Shown here: positions 45,103 through 55,890 of the stretch, piece after piece
Numbering within the stretch: position 1 is the first letter of the stretch
Layout of the letters: every line of letters starts with the position of its first letter
Source of the DNA: Chenopodium formosanum
Lineage: Eukaryota; Streptophyta; Magnoliopsida; Caryophyllales; Amaranthaceae
Reading direction: 5' to 3'
NCBI GenBank assembly: GCA_024500155.1
Contig: CM044875.1
Coordinates: 16,763,203-16,827,202, forward strand
DNA: 64,000 nucleotides
The notes under the pieces: generated by a model
Seen by the model: the letters and a program-made list of their open reading frames with translations, nothing else
Database searches by the model: none
Told to the model about the DNA's origin: nothing
Position numbers and translations under genes: made by a program

Positions 45103-47650
45103 TCAAGTATGGATTTGGGAAAAGTACAAGGTCAGAATTATGATCTCTCCACCCTTTAGGACCTGTACCTCTTTCCTGTCAATAAATTGTACTTCATCAT
45201 TTACGTTCATAACGGGATCTAATCAAAGTCACATACACAGTACAGTTCATTAGTGTGCATTTATGCATTCATTAGCGCGGACTAAGAAACTTCTTTATAG
45301 CATGGCCAAGCGCCTTTCTACGTTGCAACACCATTCCCTCTAGAGAACACTTTAATAATCCAACTTCAGAAGCAAAGCCACACAATGTGAGCTTTGAGCT
45401 TGTCACTTCGAGCCTAACTAGAGTTATAAGGAAACCACACTAGAGGCCTTTAATATTTCTCACAGATCCACAATATCTCGAGTAACCGTGTGTTCTTGGG
45501 TAGATTACTTTAAGTTATATGTAGGGCCCACACTGTCAACTAACTTAGGAAACTCGAATTGGCAGTTGTGATTGTGGGCCCTATAGTCCAACACATAATG
45601 CATGATGGACCTATAAAAGTAACAGCCAATTGCCATGAATACTTAATACTACAGCAAAAAAACATCTTAATATTCCATCTAAAAGAAAACGTGTAGTGAA
45701 GCTACCACTACATATAAAATTATACAGCACCAGACTACAAGCAATATTTTTGCAAGGAAAATGACATGAATACTTACCAAGGTGGATAGATACGGATTAA
45801 GTTCCCTACTTCCAGGTTGACATCACCACAAACCCTCGAATTAAAGATGATGGTCCAAATCTTCCCAAAATTTTCCAGTTGAGGGTTCTGAAGTGAACTC
45901 TGCAAAAATTTTAGCAAAAAAAATATGATTAGGCTGCCAGTTCATTTGACATCCAATGCATATAAATTACAAGTCTACAACCATTGAACAGTCCTTCCCA
46001 ACACAACAAAATTCATAGTCAAAGCGCAAAATTGGAAGAGAAGATGGAAATACACAAGGAATTTCTACAAAGGGGGGGGGGGGGGGGGGGAGAAGTGACT
46101 AAAAAAGTACAAAGACCATAATCAGAAATAACCTCTTCATTTTCAATTAGTGAGCAACTGCAAACACTAAGTTTGGCATCAAAGGATCTTGATAATATCT
46201 TCACATCAATGCACCTTGCTTCATCTGAATGGAGTAAAACAGGAAAAACTGAGCCAGGTTTCTGGGCAAAGGAACACTAAATCGCAAAAATAATTGTAAT
46301 TACTCCAATTTGTTACTTACTAGTTACTACAATTACATAGGACAAAGACCACACAAAAATTGTTCAACAAAAAAACTCATAAATTTGAGTACTATTCTAC
46401 AGTATATTTCTATCACCTTTAGACCAAACTTCAGTCTGCACCTTCTTCAAGAAATCAGCATCTTGTTCCTTCTGCTGTTGCATTATATGCTGCAATCTTT
46501 CAAAGAGACCAGTACTGCACCACTCAAACACATACACACAAAAGCTCAGGGAGCAGGTTGGAATAAAAACCTTCCATGGAAGGAGTATATCAAGATTCAC
46601 CTGTTTTCAACACTCACCTAGATTGTTTCAGTGCTGTGAAGGAAGGTCTTTTATCTACCACTGAAGCACAATCAAAGGCTTCCTGGAATTTGTCCGCCAT
46701 TGATTTCCTTCCGGATTCTACTAAAGCAAGTGCTAAATTTTGAGTATTGTCCTAAACAATGAATGAAGATCTTATTTTAACAGCAGAAAGTTATCTTAAT
46801 GGTCTATAGAAAACATATTATAATCAGCAACTACATAAAGATACCTCATTGTCTGTTGAAGATCCACTATGCATAACCTCACAAGGGTCTTCATCACTTA
46901 CTAAATCCTTGTTAGGCAAAGTCATGCTTCTAATAACAGCGCGCTTTCCTCTTCCTTTTCTCCTACTACCCTGTAGCAGATGGTTTATCAGACTGACTTG
47001 AGATAGAGCAATCAGAGGGGATTATAATATGTAACCTTTTTAGGCTTCAAGATTGGATTGCTGGTTTTTCCCTGGAGGTTGTCCAAAAGTTCAGCCATGG
47101 AACGTCTATGATTATCATGATCTATAGCTGCTTCCAATGGCAATGCAAGACTTGATGTCCCAGCATCACTACCTCCAAGGAGTATGGGACTAATCTTATC
47201 AATAGGCTGATATTCACTGGGCTCAGCTTTATCAAGCAACTCATCATCACTGGATGAATTCAGATTCTTATCTTTCCAAACAGACCACAAATCTACTTGT
47301 TTTTGTGGCTGTAAAGATGAAGATTTTTTCTTGATTTTACATCTTCCACCTGCACCAGGTCAAATTAAACTCTTGCAGTTCAAGACCTTCAAGTACAACG
47401 TGCAGAGCTTATTGCATATCACAGGCTAGACTGACTCAATCAATTTCTTATGAGGTTAACACAGGCTACAATGACAAGGTAAAACAATCAGGAAGACCAG
47501 TCTCTAAGTTTTGCATTTAACATAGGATGACAAATGCAGGAAGATGGACATCTGCATTACAAGATGATAAATCAAAAATGCGAACCTAGCATGCTCTCTA
47601 ACTTTGCTTTCATTTTCATCTTCAGGTTTATTCTTTCTCTCTCTCTCTTT

Positions 47651-47681
<31 letters not shown>

Positions 47682-50600
47682 CAATTTATCCTTGATTTAC
47701 CCCATTTATAGTATCTCCATAATCTCAACTCTTCAGTCTTCAAGCTGGTGCTCCTTATTGTTGGCATTCAGTATTTACCATTGTAGTCAATTATCCCACA
47801 TATGATGCCTCTTTGACCCTACTACAAATATCTTCATCACATATTCTAACACTTTCAATCACCACAAAGCCATGTCAATTTACATACCTCCGTATTCATC
47901 TTCAATAAGAAATATATTTAAATAGATTAGCATTACAACAATACAACCCATATAGCAAAATTGTTTGGACAACAGTGCCACAACTTTTCTTCACCTACAG
48001 AGACATGTTACAATCACATAGTATTCTGCATGCTCCTCCATTTGAACCAGCCAAACTTGATTTTGAACCAAACATAAGTCAATATCTTTGTCATTTATGA
48101 GTATCACAACAATCAAATCTAAATCACTCATCTTTAGGTGACTACCTCTATTAAGGCAGGCAGGGTCATCTTAGTAATTCTGTCAAGAGAATCAAGTTTG
48201 TTATAACTGATTTTTCTGCCAGCTGAGCTAGGTTGTTAGGGGGTCTGTATCATTCTCATTAGGGAATCTTTACTGTTATTTTTCCTTGCTGTTTTTGTCC
48301 TTATGTAAAAAGCTAAGCTTTGTCCTATTGTATATATTTCTGCTTCCTGCACTCAGCTAAGAACAATGAGAATGATCAGTTGCTTTCCCTGCTAATTTTC
48401 TCTGATTTCATCTCCTTGCATCACACTGTTATTTCTGTCATCATGGTATCAGAGCGGTGATGCAACATCGGGATTGTAATAGCAGTGGCATATCCTTCTC
48501 ATTTGTATCTTTTCCCAGCTGCTTATTTTTCTTGAATCTTCTGTTCTGTATTCTTTCTTCTTCTTACTTCTTCTCTCTTGTATTTCTCTTTCTGTTCTCT
48601 CCTCTTTCTTTCTCTCTTATCTATGGCAGCTGATACTGGTAATATTTTGTATCTCCACCCTAATGATGGTTCTTACTCCATCAGTGTGGATAAGCTCACT
48701 GGATCTTCAGATTATAGATCCTGGAGAAGATCTATGGAGATTGCTCTTTCAGCAAAGAAGAAGCTTGGGTTTGTCAATGGCACAGTGCTCAGGTCTTCCT
48801 ATTCAGCAGATCCAGTGAAGGCAGAGCAGTGGGATACCTGTAACTCCATGGTAATCTCTTGGATACATGCCTGTTTATCTGATACTATTAAAAAATCTGT
48901 GTTGTTTGTTAATACTGCAAGAGAAACTTGGGTTCAACTTGAGAAGCGTTTTTCTATTTCTAATGGCTCCAGAAAATACAAGTTGAATAAGGATTTATAC
49001 AGTCTAAAACAGAATGGTAATTCTATTAATGCATATTTCACTAATATGTCTAGCTTGTGGGAAGAAATAGATGCTATGAATTCCTTGCCTGTGGTTACTG
49101 AGTCTAATGCTGAGATTAGATCTTTGTTGAGTGCTATATCAAAATATCAGGAAGAACAAAAGCTATTTCAGTTTTTAAATGGTTTAGATGATCATTTTGG
49201 AGCAATGAGGAGTCAATTGCTTATGTTAATTCCTTTGCCAACTGTTGAATCTGCTTGTTCATTGCTGCAACAAGAAGAAAGTCAGAGAGAAGTGTTGCTC
49301 TCTCCTACACCAGACCTAGATATTTCAGCTATGTATAGCAGAAATACAGTCTCTGCTGGTATTCTCAGAAACCCTGGAAACATGGCTTTTCAGTCGAAAA
49401 ATCCAGGTGATAGCAGATCTGCTGGGTGTTCTGTTTGTGGTGTCAGGGGCCACACACCTGACAGATGCGGGAAGGTTATTGGATATCCTAGTTGGCATCA
49501 TAAATCTAAGTCCAATACTCAGTCCAATACATGGCAGTATCAATCTAGATCTGGATTTCAGGATCAAAAATGGAGCAAACCTTCTCCAAAATTGGCTGCT
49601 GTAGCTCAGACCATTTCATCTGCAGCAACTAGTAACTCAGGCAATGTCACACTCACTCAACATCAATTTGAGCAGCTGCTAAGGCATAGCTCTCTTCCTA
49701 TAAAGAACTGTGATACTGATGAAGAACTTGACACCAGTTCTCAGGCATGGTGTCCTGTAACTCAGCAGCATTGCACTCAGATGACTGGATCATTGATTCT
49801 GGTGCTTCAGACCACATGACCTCTTCTCTATAATTTGTGACTAATCCCAGGAAATGTCAGCAAATTCTCACTATAAATCTTCCTACAGGTGCTACCTCTC
49901 AAGTCTCTCATATTGGCACTGTAGAGCTCCCAAACTCTCTATATTTGCAGAATGTCTTGGTTGTGCCTAATTTTAGGCACAATCTTCTTTCTGTTCACAA
50001 ACTGATGAAAGAATCTCAGTGTGAGGTTGTTTTTAGTGATACTCACTGTGTTATCAAGGACATTGCTACCAAAAAAATTAAACGGATAGGAAAGGCTAAG
50101 AATGGCTTATACTATCTTTCTCCTTCTTTTTCTTCTATTCTTGCCACTAATAGTCCTGTTGTCACTTCACCTTGTATGGCAGCTAGTTCTGCATCTGACA
50201 ATGTGTCTTTTGCAATTTGGCATCATAGACTTGGTCATGCCTCTTTAGGCAAGCTCAAACATATTGATTGTATACAGCAGTTCATCTCTGACAAATCTCA
50301 GATTTGTGTTACTTGTCCCATGGCTAAATTTGCTAAATTGCCATATGATTTGAGCTCTTCTAGAGCATCCTATCCATTTGAACTGATACATATGGATATC
50401 TGGGGTCCATACAGAGTCTGTACTAGGGGGAAATACAGATATTTTTTGACAATTGTTGATGATTACACAAGGTCAACTTGGATCTATCTTTTGCAGCAGA
50501 AATCTGAGTCTCTCACTAAACTCAAGGAGTTTTCTAACTATGCTAAGACACATTTTGATCTCAAAATAAAGTATCTTAGATCTGATAATGCCCTTGAATT

Positions 50601-53600
50601 TCATGATCCTGTGATCTATCAGCAATTATTAGGCAAGCTAATTTATCTTACTATTACTAGACCTGATATATCATTCACTGTCCAGCTCCTCAGACACTTT
50701 ATGCACTCTCCTACCTCTACACACATGCAAGCAGCTAAGAGACTGCTTAGATACTTGGCTGGAACAACATCTCAAGGGATACTTCTTGCTTCTCACTCAG
50801 CTGCTGAGCTCACAGCATATTGTGACAGTGATTGGGCCAGTTGCCCTACCTCTAGAAGGTCAACAACTGGTTATTGTGTTCTCTTAGGCAAGTCACCTGT
50901 CTCTTGGAAGGCAAAAAAGCAGCCTGTGGTTGCTAAATCCTCTGCTGAAGCAGAATACAGGGCAATGGCCTTGACAGCATGTGAGGTTACTTGGCTGAAG
51001 GCTCTTCTCAAGGACTTGGGTCTCACTCATCTAGGTCCTACTCTCCTTAAATGTGATAATCAGGCTGCAATCTCTATTGCTACTAATCCTGTTCTTCATG
51101 AAAGAACAAAACATGTGGAAATTGATTGTCACTATGTTAGAGACATGGTGAAATCTGGTGATCTTGTCACTTCTTATGTGTCTTCTCAAGATCAGATAGC
51201 AGACATCCTCACAAAGGGTCTCTCAGTTCAGCAACACCAGCACTTACTGCACAAGCTTGGTGCTTGTTCATCCAAGCACTCAGCTTGAAGGGGGGTATTA
51301 AGGCAGGCAGGGTCATCTTAGTAATTCTGTCAAGAGAATCAAGTTTGTTATAACTGATTTTTCTGCCAGCTGAGCTAGGTTGTTAGGGGGTCTGTATCAT
51401 TCTCATTAGGGAATCTTTACTGTTATTTTTCCTTGCTGTTTTTGTCCTTATGTAAAAAGCTAAGCTTTGTCCTATTGTATATATTTCTGCTTCCTGCACT
51501 CAGCTAAGAACAATGAGAATGATCAGTTGCTTTCCCTGCTAATTTTCTCTGATTTCATCTCCTTGCATCACACTGTTATTTCTGTCATCAACCTCCTTCA
51601 CACTATCTTGATCAGGATCCTCCTAAATACTTAATTTTTGCATAATTCAATTAGATAGCCAGTCAAAAAAAAAAGTTCTCCAGATGTTTTTGAGATTAAC
51701 ATTGCTTAGCAACATAAAATTAGAGCAAAACGCTGAACTGAAGTAACTGCCTGCTGAGTGCTGGCTAATCAATGCATTGAACCATGCGAAAATAAAGGTG
51801 TCTCATTAACCACATAAATGAAAGCGCACCAAGCATCTGCAGAAAAGAAAAAGGAGCATGATTATGTACAAGATACTACCCTTACCACGATTCTTGTTTT
51901 TTGAATTGAACGGATGGCATGTAGACCATCTGGCCCTTTCACTTAGTTGATCCATTCTTCTCGCCTCTTTGTCAACCTCAGAAGATGTGCAGGGCTCAAA
52001 TTGTTTTACATTTCCTTTGGTATAAAGATCGAGCATCTCAGATACATTATTCCCTTCATTGATGGATTTGGAAAAAATATTCCTTCCTTTCTGACAGAAA
52101 AAGCAAGTCAAAAGTATGTCTCAATAAGTTGATAGGTGCCATTGAAAGATCAACAGTAGATAGTGCCAGGGTAACTCAGCAGAGACATTATATTAGCATA
52201 TTATCACTTGTCAAAACGCATCACAACAAAAATTTTAAGCAACAGTGTACCAAATACCTTAACACTAGAGATTCTCTCAATTGGATCACAAGTCGAACCA
52301 CCAGCTTTAATGATGATTGAGTCACATTCAACATTATTCTCGCAATCAAGGTTCCTCTTATAAAAATCTGGTGCTTCCACCTCATCTTCAGACAAGAAGC
52401 CTGAATCCCTCTGATAGAATAGACTTTGTTATGTACAGCACAGCATTTTTAATATCCATGTATACACAATTTAATAGCTGAGAAACAAGTTCATTCAGAT
52501 AAATGTTCAGCTGCCTTCCACAAATATATTCAACTTCTGGCAACTCCTTGTTTTGCAGGGTGTGGACCCTATGGAATATTTTAGCTCTAAGGTCTCCATA
52601 ACTGCGTAAAGTTACACAGTGACGATCATCTCAAGCAATAAACACCAGGAAGGCAGGAACCCATTCATTAGGTCATCGAGTCCATGGAGGAAGCCTGTAC
52701 ACTTGATGGATTGCCTTTAAACTAAGAAAACAGAGTAGCTTTATCGTTGGTCGTTCATAATTTCAAATTTACCTGGCGTAAACCTGTACAAGAGACACTA
52801 GTTCTATAAACATCAGAATTAATGGATTAATAGCTATACCTAGCATAAATGTAAGATGATTACAGGGTAAGGATTCAGCATATAAAATATTACATTCCAT
52901 CTGCATTTGCAACACCACGAACACAGAACTCAAAAGAGAATATCATAACTGGTTGCAAGTTCAACTCATGCCTCTATCCCTCGCCCCCCACCACTACCTA
53001 CCAGCAAAAAGGAAATTCTACCAAGTTTTTTCGCTATCATTACCGCATACACAAACAAAAGGAAAAGAAATCACATATATTTATGAGATAGATTGGAAGG
53101 CAACCTAGTCCTAGCCAAGCTCAAAACAAGGCCTACTTCAGAAATTTGTCGGTGTTGTAATGGGATGGATGAATTGAGAATATAATTTCCCTTACTTCCC
53201 AAAAGAAGGTTGTATAGTGTTCGTAAAATAGGAGAACTAATCAACAGAATAATTTAGGTAATTCACAATCATCACCAGTCTGCTAAACAAGTGTACGAAC
53301 AATATGTAATGAATATTTGGTCAAAATCCATAACAGAGAGAATTCAATGTTTTCTTTTTTCTGCAAAAGGTCTAAAGAGGTAATTATCAATACAACTTCC
53401 AGGAACAAACAAGAGCTTCACGATCACAAGTTGAAGAAAATTACAGCCATGCAAATGGACTGGCACAGCTATAAACACAAAAATCAACACACTTAAGAAC
53501 AAAGGTACATCAGAAATACTAGTAGAAAGAAGTCAAGGCAACGTCTGAGAATACCTTTGAGTAACTCAAGTTGTGATGCAACTCCCAGGCTTTTCTGAAA

Positions 53601-54872
53601 CAGAAAAAGTATATGCAGTTTTTCAGAATATATAACCACTGATTATGTTGACTGCAAAACTTGACTCATACCCTTATACCTTTTTTTTTTGTTTTGGGAA
53701 AGAACCCTTATAAAAAATTAAAATCTCTTAATAATCATTAAATTGGCATGTTCTCCATCATGCACAAGGAGCTTTTTTTTTTTTTTACTCCACAGTTCTG
53801 ATTCACATATATCGATATACCATATACGTGCATAAGGCATCATCCTAGTGTACAAAAGTAAGTAATTATTAACTCCATTTTCTGTAATGCACAATCAGCT
53901 ATATTACCAGATGTCTCGTTCTCAAAACTAATCACTGATTCTCAGCGAATCTTGTCTTTCATTAGACATATTCCCCATGTGTGAGTGTGTGACAGCACTA
54001 GTAAAATCATAATGACATTCCTTGCTATATAGAAAAAGCATTTGGTAAATTGTGTTAAAATTTAACCACCATTTCAAATGCTTTTCTCACAAACTTTAGC
54101 GACCAAAAATACATGTCCATCAAGCTACGGAATGTTTTCATAGTCATAACACCAAAATGACTAAAGTTCTTTTTCTTCAACAAGATACTAAAGAGTAAAA
54201 AGAAATTCGTCGCCCTTAACACAATGTCTTACTTTCTACATCCGCAATATCCCAAACACACGAGAGTAAGGTTACCAAATTCCAGACCATCTTAGACCCG
54301 CCCCTCTATACAATGTCTTACTTTCCACATTCCACAACTTCTACCTTTACATTATTTTTCAATTACTCGAATTCATATTCGCAAGACATTCACTAGCACA
54401 TTGTTATAGTAAAATTCATGTCAATACTCAAGAACTATATCTTAACAAGTGTAATCTCATACAACAGCAAATAATCTACTCAAAAACCACAATCAACAAC
54501 ATTAACAACTTAGAAATAATGTTACCTTCTTACAATCCGACGTTCCGGCTAAGGGAACGTAGTTTTCCGACCATTTACGACCTTGTTCTTCTTCTTCATC
54601 ATCGTCTGTAAATAATTCAATAAATGGTAGAAATAATTCGAAAATTGTACTCTATATTAGTTTGATATTTTCATTCAAATATAATTTTTAAAGCTGACTT
54701 ACCAGAAATACTTTGATCAGAATCAGGAATCTCCTAAAAAATAAAAATGAATTATCAAACTGAAAAACAATAAATTTCAAGGTTTTCACAAGTAATTCAG
54801 TGCAAATTCAAAGAAAAAATAATAATGATATGAGACGAACAATATTACCGAAAATGAATTGTGTCGCCACAT
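45103..54872 (-). CDS. Conserved plant protein of unknown function, 14 exons
   Basis: Fourteen exons join in frame to 500 residues: 54872-54849, 54733-54703, 54605-54526, 53594-53555, 52783-52773 (11 nt), 52410-52258, 52090-51886, 47349-47036, 46970-46845, 46751-46618, 46514-46417, 46224-46133, 45899-45778 and 45175-45103. All sites are GT-AG and every phase agrees. The start MWRHNSFSEIPDSD is the only clear one. Visible features: an acidic run DDDEEEE near residue 19, basic nuclear-signal-like segments (RGGRCKIKKK near 180; GSRRKGRGKRAV at 287-298), and a helical GLFERLQHIMQQQKEQDADF segment near 376-395. The C-terminal end (WTIIFNSRVCGDVNLEVGN, IRIYPPWKEVQVLKGGE) resembles the conserved end of uncharacterised plant proteins. 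I do not know its function; a nuclear role is inferred from the basic segments. Intron 7 holds a Copia element. Confidence 0.8.
45522..45583. repeat. Hairpin with GGGCCCAC arms
   Basis: TAGGGCCCACA (45522-45532) is the exact complement of TGTGGGCCCTA (45573-45583). The next bases (tgtcaact / ggcagttgtga) pair partly, around a loop of about 20 nt. It lies between exons 13 and 14 of the unknown-function gene, that is, in an intron. Confidence 0.6.
46072..46091. repeat. Poly(G) run in intron 12 of the unknown-function gene
   Basis: About 20 G residues, about 40 bp past the exon 12 donor. The proline run in a frame here is an artefact. Confidence 0.9.
48149..48443 (+). repeat. 5' LTR of the Copia element
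   Basis: 295 bp, starting tattaaggcaggcagg and ending tctgtcatca. The first dinucleotide is TA, not the usual TG. It ends directly at the primer-binding site. Confidence 0.93.
48578..51288 (+). pseudogene. Copia gag-pol, frameshifted and missing most of RT
   Basis: Gag (48578-49819) has GSSDYRSWRRSMEIAL, an ARETWVQLEKRFS segment and a CCHC zinc knuckle (CSVCGVRGHTPDRC). Near the gag end the frame changes, since the protease motif DWIIDSGASDHM lies in the +2 frame. A TAA at 49831-49833 then interrupts protease. The remaining pol (to 51288) is one open frame: integrase zinc finger (WHHRLGHASLGKLKH ... CVTCPMAKF), integrase core with HMDIWGPY and IVDDYTRSTW up to RSDNALEF. It then jumps directly into the RT end (QQLLGKLIYLTITRPDISF) and RNase H (DSDWASCPTSRRSTTGYC, SSAEAEYRAMA, HVEIDCHYVRD). 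The third integrase acidic residue and the RT active-site block are absent, so it cannot move by its own enzymes. Confidence 0.9.
51296..51590 (+). repeat. 3' LTR of the Copia element
   Basis: 295 bp, identical to the 5' LTR by eye. It is preceded by the polypurine tract and followed by the ACCTC target duplication. Confidence 0.93.
52773..52783 (-). other. 11-nt microexon (exon 5 of the 45103-54872 gene)
   Basis: GTTTACGCCAG between an acceptor ending cttgtacag and a donor gtaaat. Exon 4 ends in phase 1 and exon 6 must start in phase 0 to read RDSGFLSEDEVEAPDF. Eleven nt restore exactly that phase and encode GLRQ together with the G from exon 4. Direct splicing of exon 4 to exon 6 would shift the frame and meet a stop early in exon 6. 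Confidence 0.6.
54243..54353. repeat. Segment shared with 61990-62102
   Basis: About 110 bp with blocks attccagaccatct, agacccgccc and acaatgtcttactttccaca also found at 61990-62102 in the same orientation. Here it lies in intron 3 of the unknown-function gene. Confidence 0.7.
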
Positions 54873-55039
54873 TGAAAATCTGAGAACCCTGATTTGGTGG
54901 AATTTTGCGGTTGCTTGTTGCAATGATGAATTTGGGTCGAATGTCTATGCTCTTTTCAACACATTATTTTCATGTTTTCAGTTTGCGCAAGTACTCAAAG
55001 ATTCAAACTGGAGTTGCCGAAAGGTCCCATAACATATTA

Positions 55040-55197
55040 CTTTAGGGGTTTACTTGAGAGCTTCGATCAAGGGTTATTTAACGGATTCGGTCAGGGATTA
55101 CTCGATCAGGGATTACTCGAGAGATTATTCGGTCAGGGATTACTTAATCAGGAATAACTCGAGTAATCCCTGACCGAGTAACTTGAGTAACCCCAGT
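55040..55197. repeat. Fold-back repeat built on GGATTACTCG units
   Basis: The left arm has four copies of a cggtcagggattactcg-like unit. The right arm (55159-55195) is the complement (ctcgagtaatccctgaccga, acttgagtaacccc), so the segment can fold on itself. It resembles 16098-16265. It lies about 170-325 bp upstream of the start of the unknown-function gene, in its promoter region. Confidence 0.6.
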
Positions 55198-55199
55198 GT

Positions 55200-55890
55200 A
55201 GGCGTCGTTCGAAGCGCGCCTACGTAAAACATGTTGTGAATATATTTAACACTCATAGGAAATGGGAATTGACATGTACGATTAGGGACAAATAAAGTAG
55301 GGAGCTGTCAACAAGTTTTTAAAGTCACAGATTATTTAAGGCAACCACGAATAAGGGACAACGAAAGGCAACAACGATCGACCCGTGATGATTACACTCC
55401 ATTCATGATCCATGAAAGTACTAACTCCATATGGTTCGGAACCACGAAAGGAGGATCAGGGATGATGGTACGAAGTGAGTCATGGAGTCACATTCGCCCG
55501 TATTGGCCTCTACTCGATTCTTATTTTGAAAAGTGATCTTGCGATCTCAAAGGCATGCAAACAAATATTCGATTTGCTCCAAACTATTATTAGGCTAAAT
55601 TGGTTGAATATTAATGCAACACATAATTCTAAAATATTGTGACCACTTGATTAAACAACAAGATTAAAAAGGAACCTAAACCGGTTGTCCAAATTATCTT
55701 ATTAGTCGCGATATTCAATTACATATTTCCTTTAACATGCAATATGGTGATCAATTAAAAAATATAATAAAATCAACATTAATATTGGAAGCAATTTAAC
55801 AATAATATCGTTAGTCAAATCAAATTATAATAACCCTAATCATGATACTAGCAATAAGAATAAAAATAAGAGTAATTAAGTGAATAAATT
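55200..55890. other. Intergenic, no gene recognised
   Basis: Degenerate sequence that may be part of the LTR-like block to its right. No coding frame. Confidence 0.35.

Larger units (their letters stand above)
48149..51590 (+). mobile_element. Young Ty1/Copia retrotransposon with internal deletion
   Basis: A 3442-bp element with two 295-bp LTRs that are identical base for base as far as I can compare, a 5-bp target duplication ACCTC (48144-48148, 51591-51595), a primer-binding site TGGTATCAGAGC (48444-48455, initiator-Met tRNA type) and a polypurine tract GAAGGGGGG before the right LTR. The internal region encodes gag, protease, part of integrase and the end of RT plus RNase H; most of RT is missing. 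It lies in intron 7 of the minus-strand unknown-function gene, in the opposite direction. Confidence 0.95.

Noticed and set aside
51300..51590. Copia LTR as part of the host gene's transcript
   Set aside because: Flanking exons of the unknown-function gene join in phase across the insertion, so no LTR-derived exon is needed.
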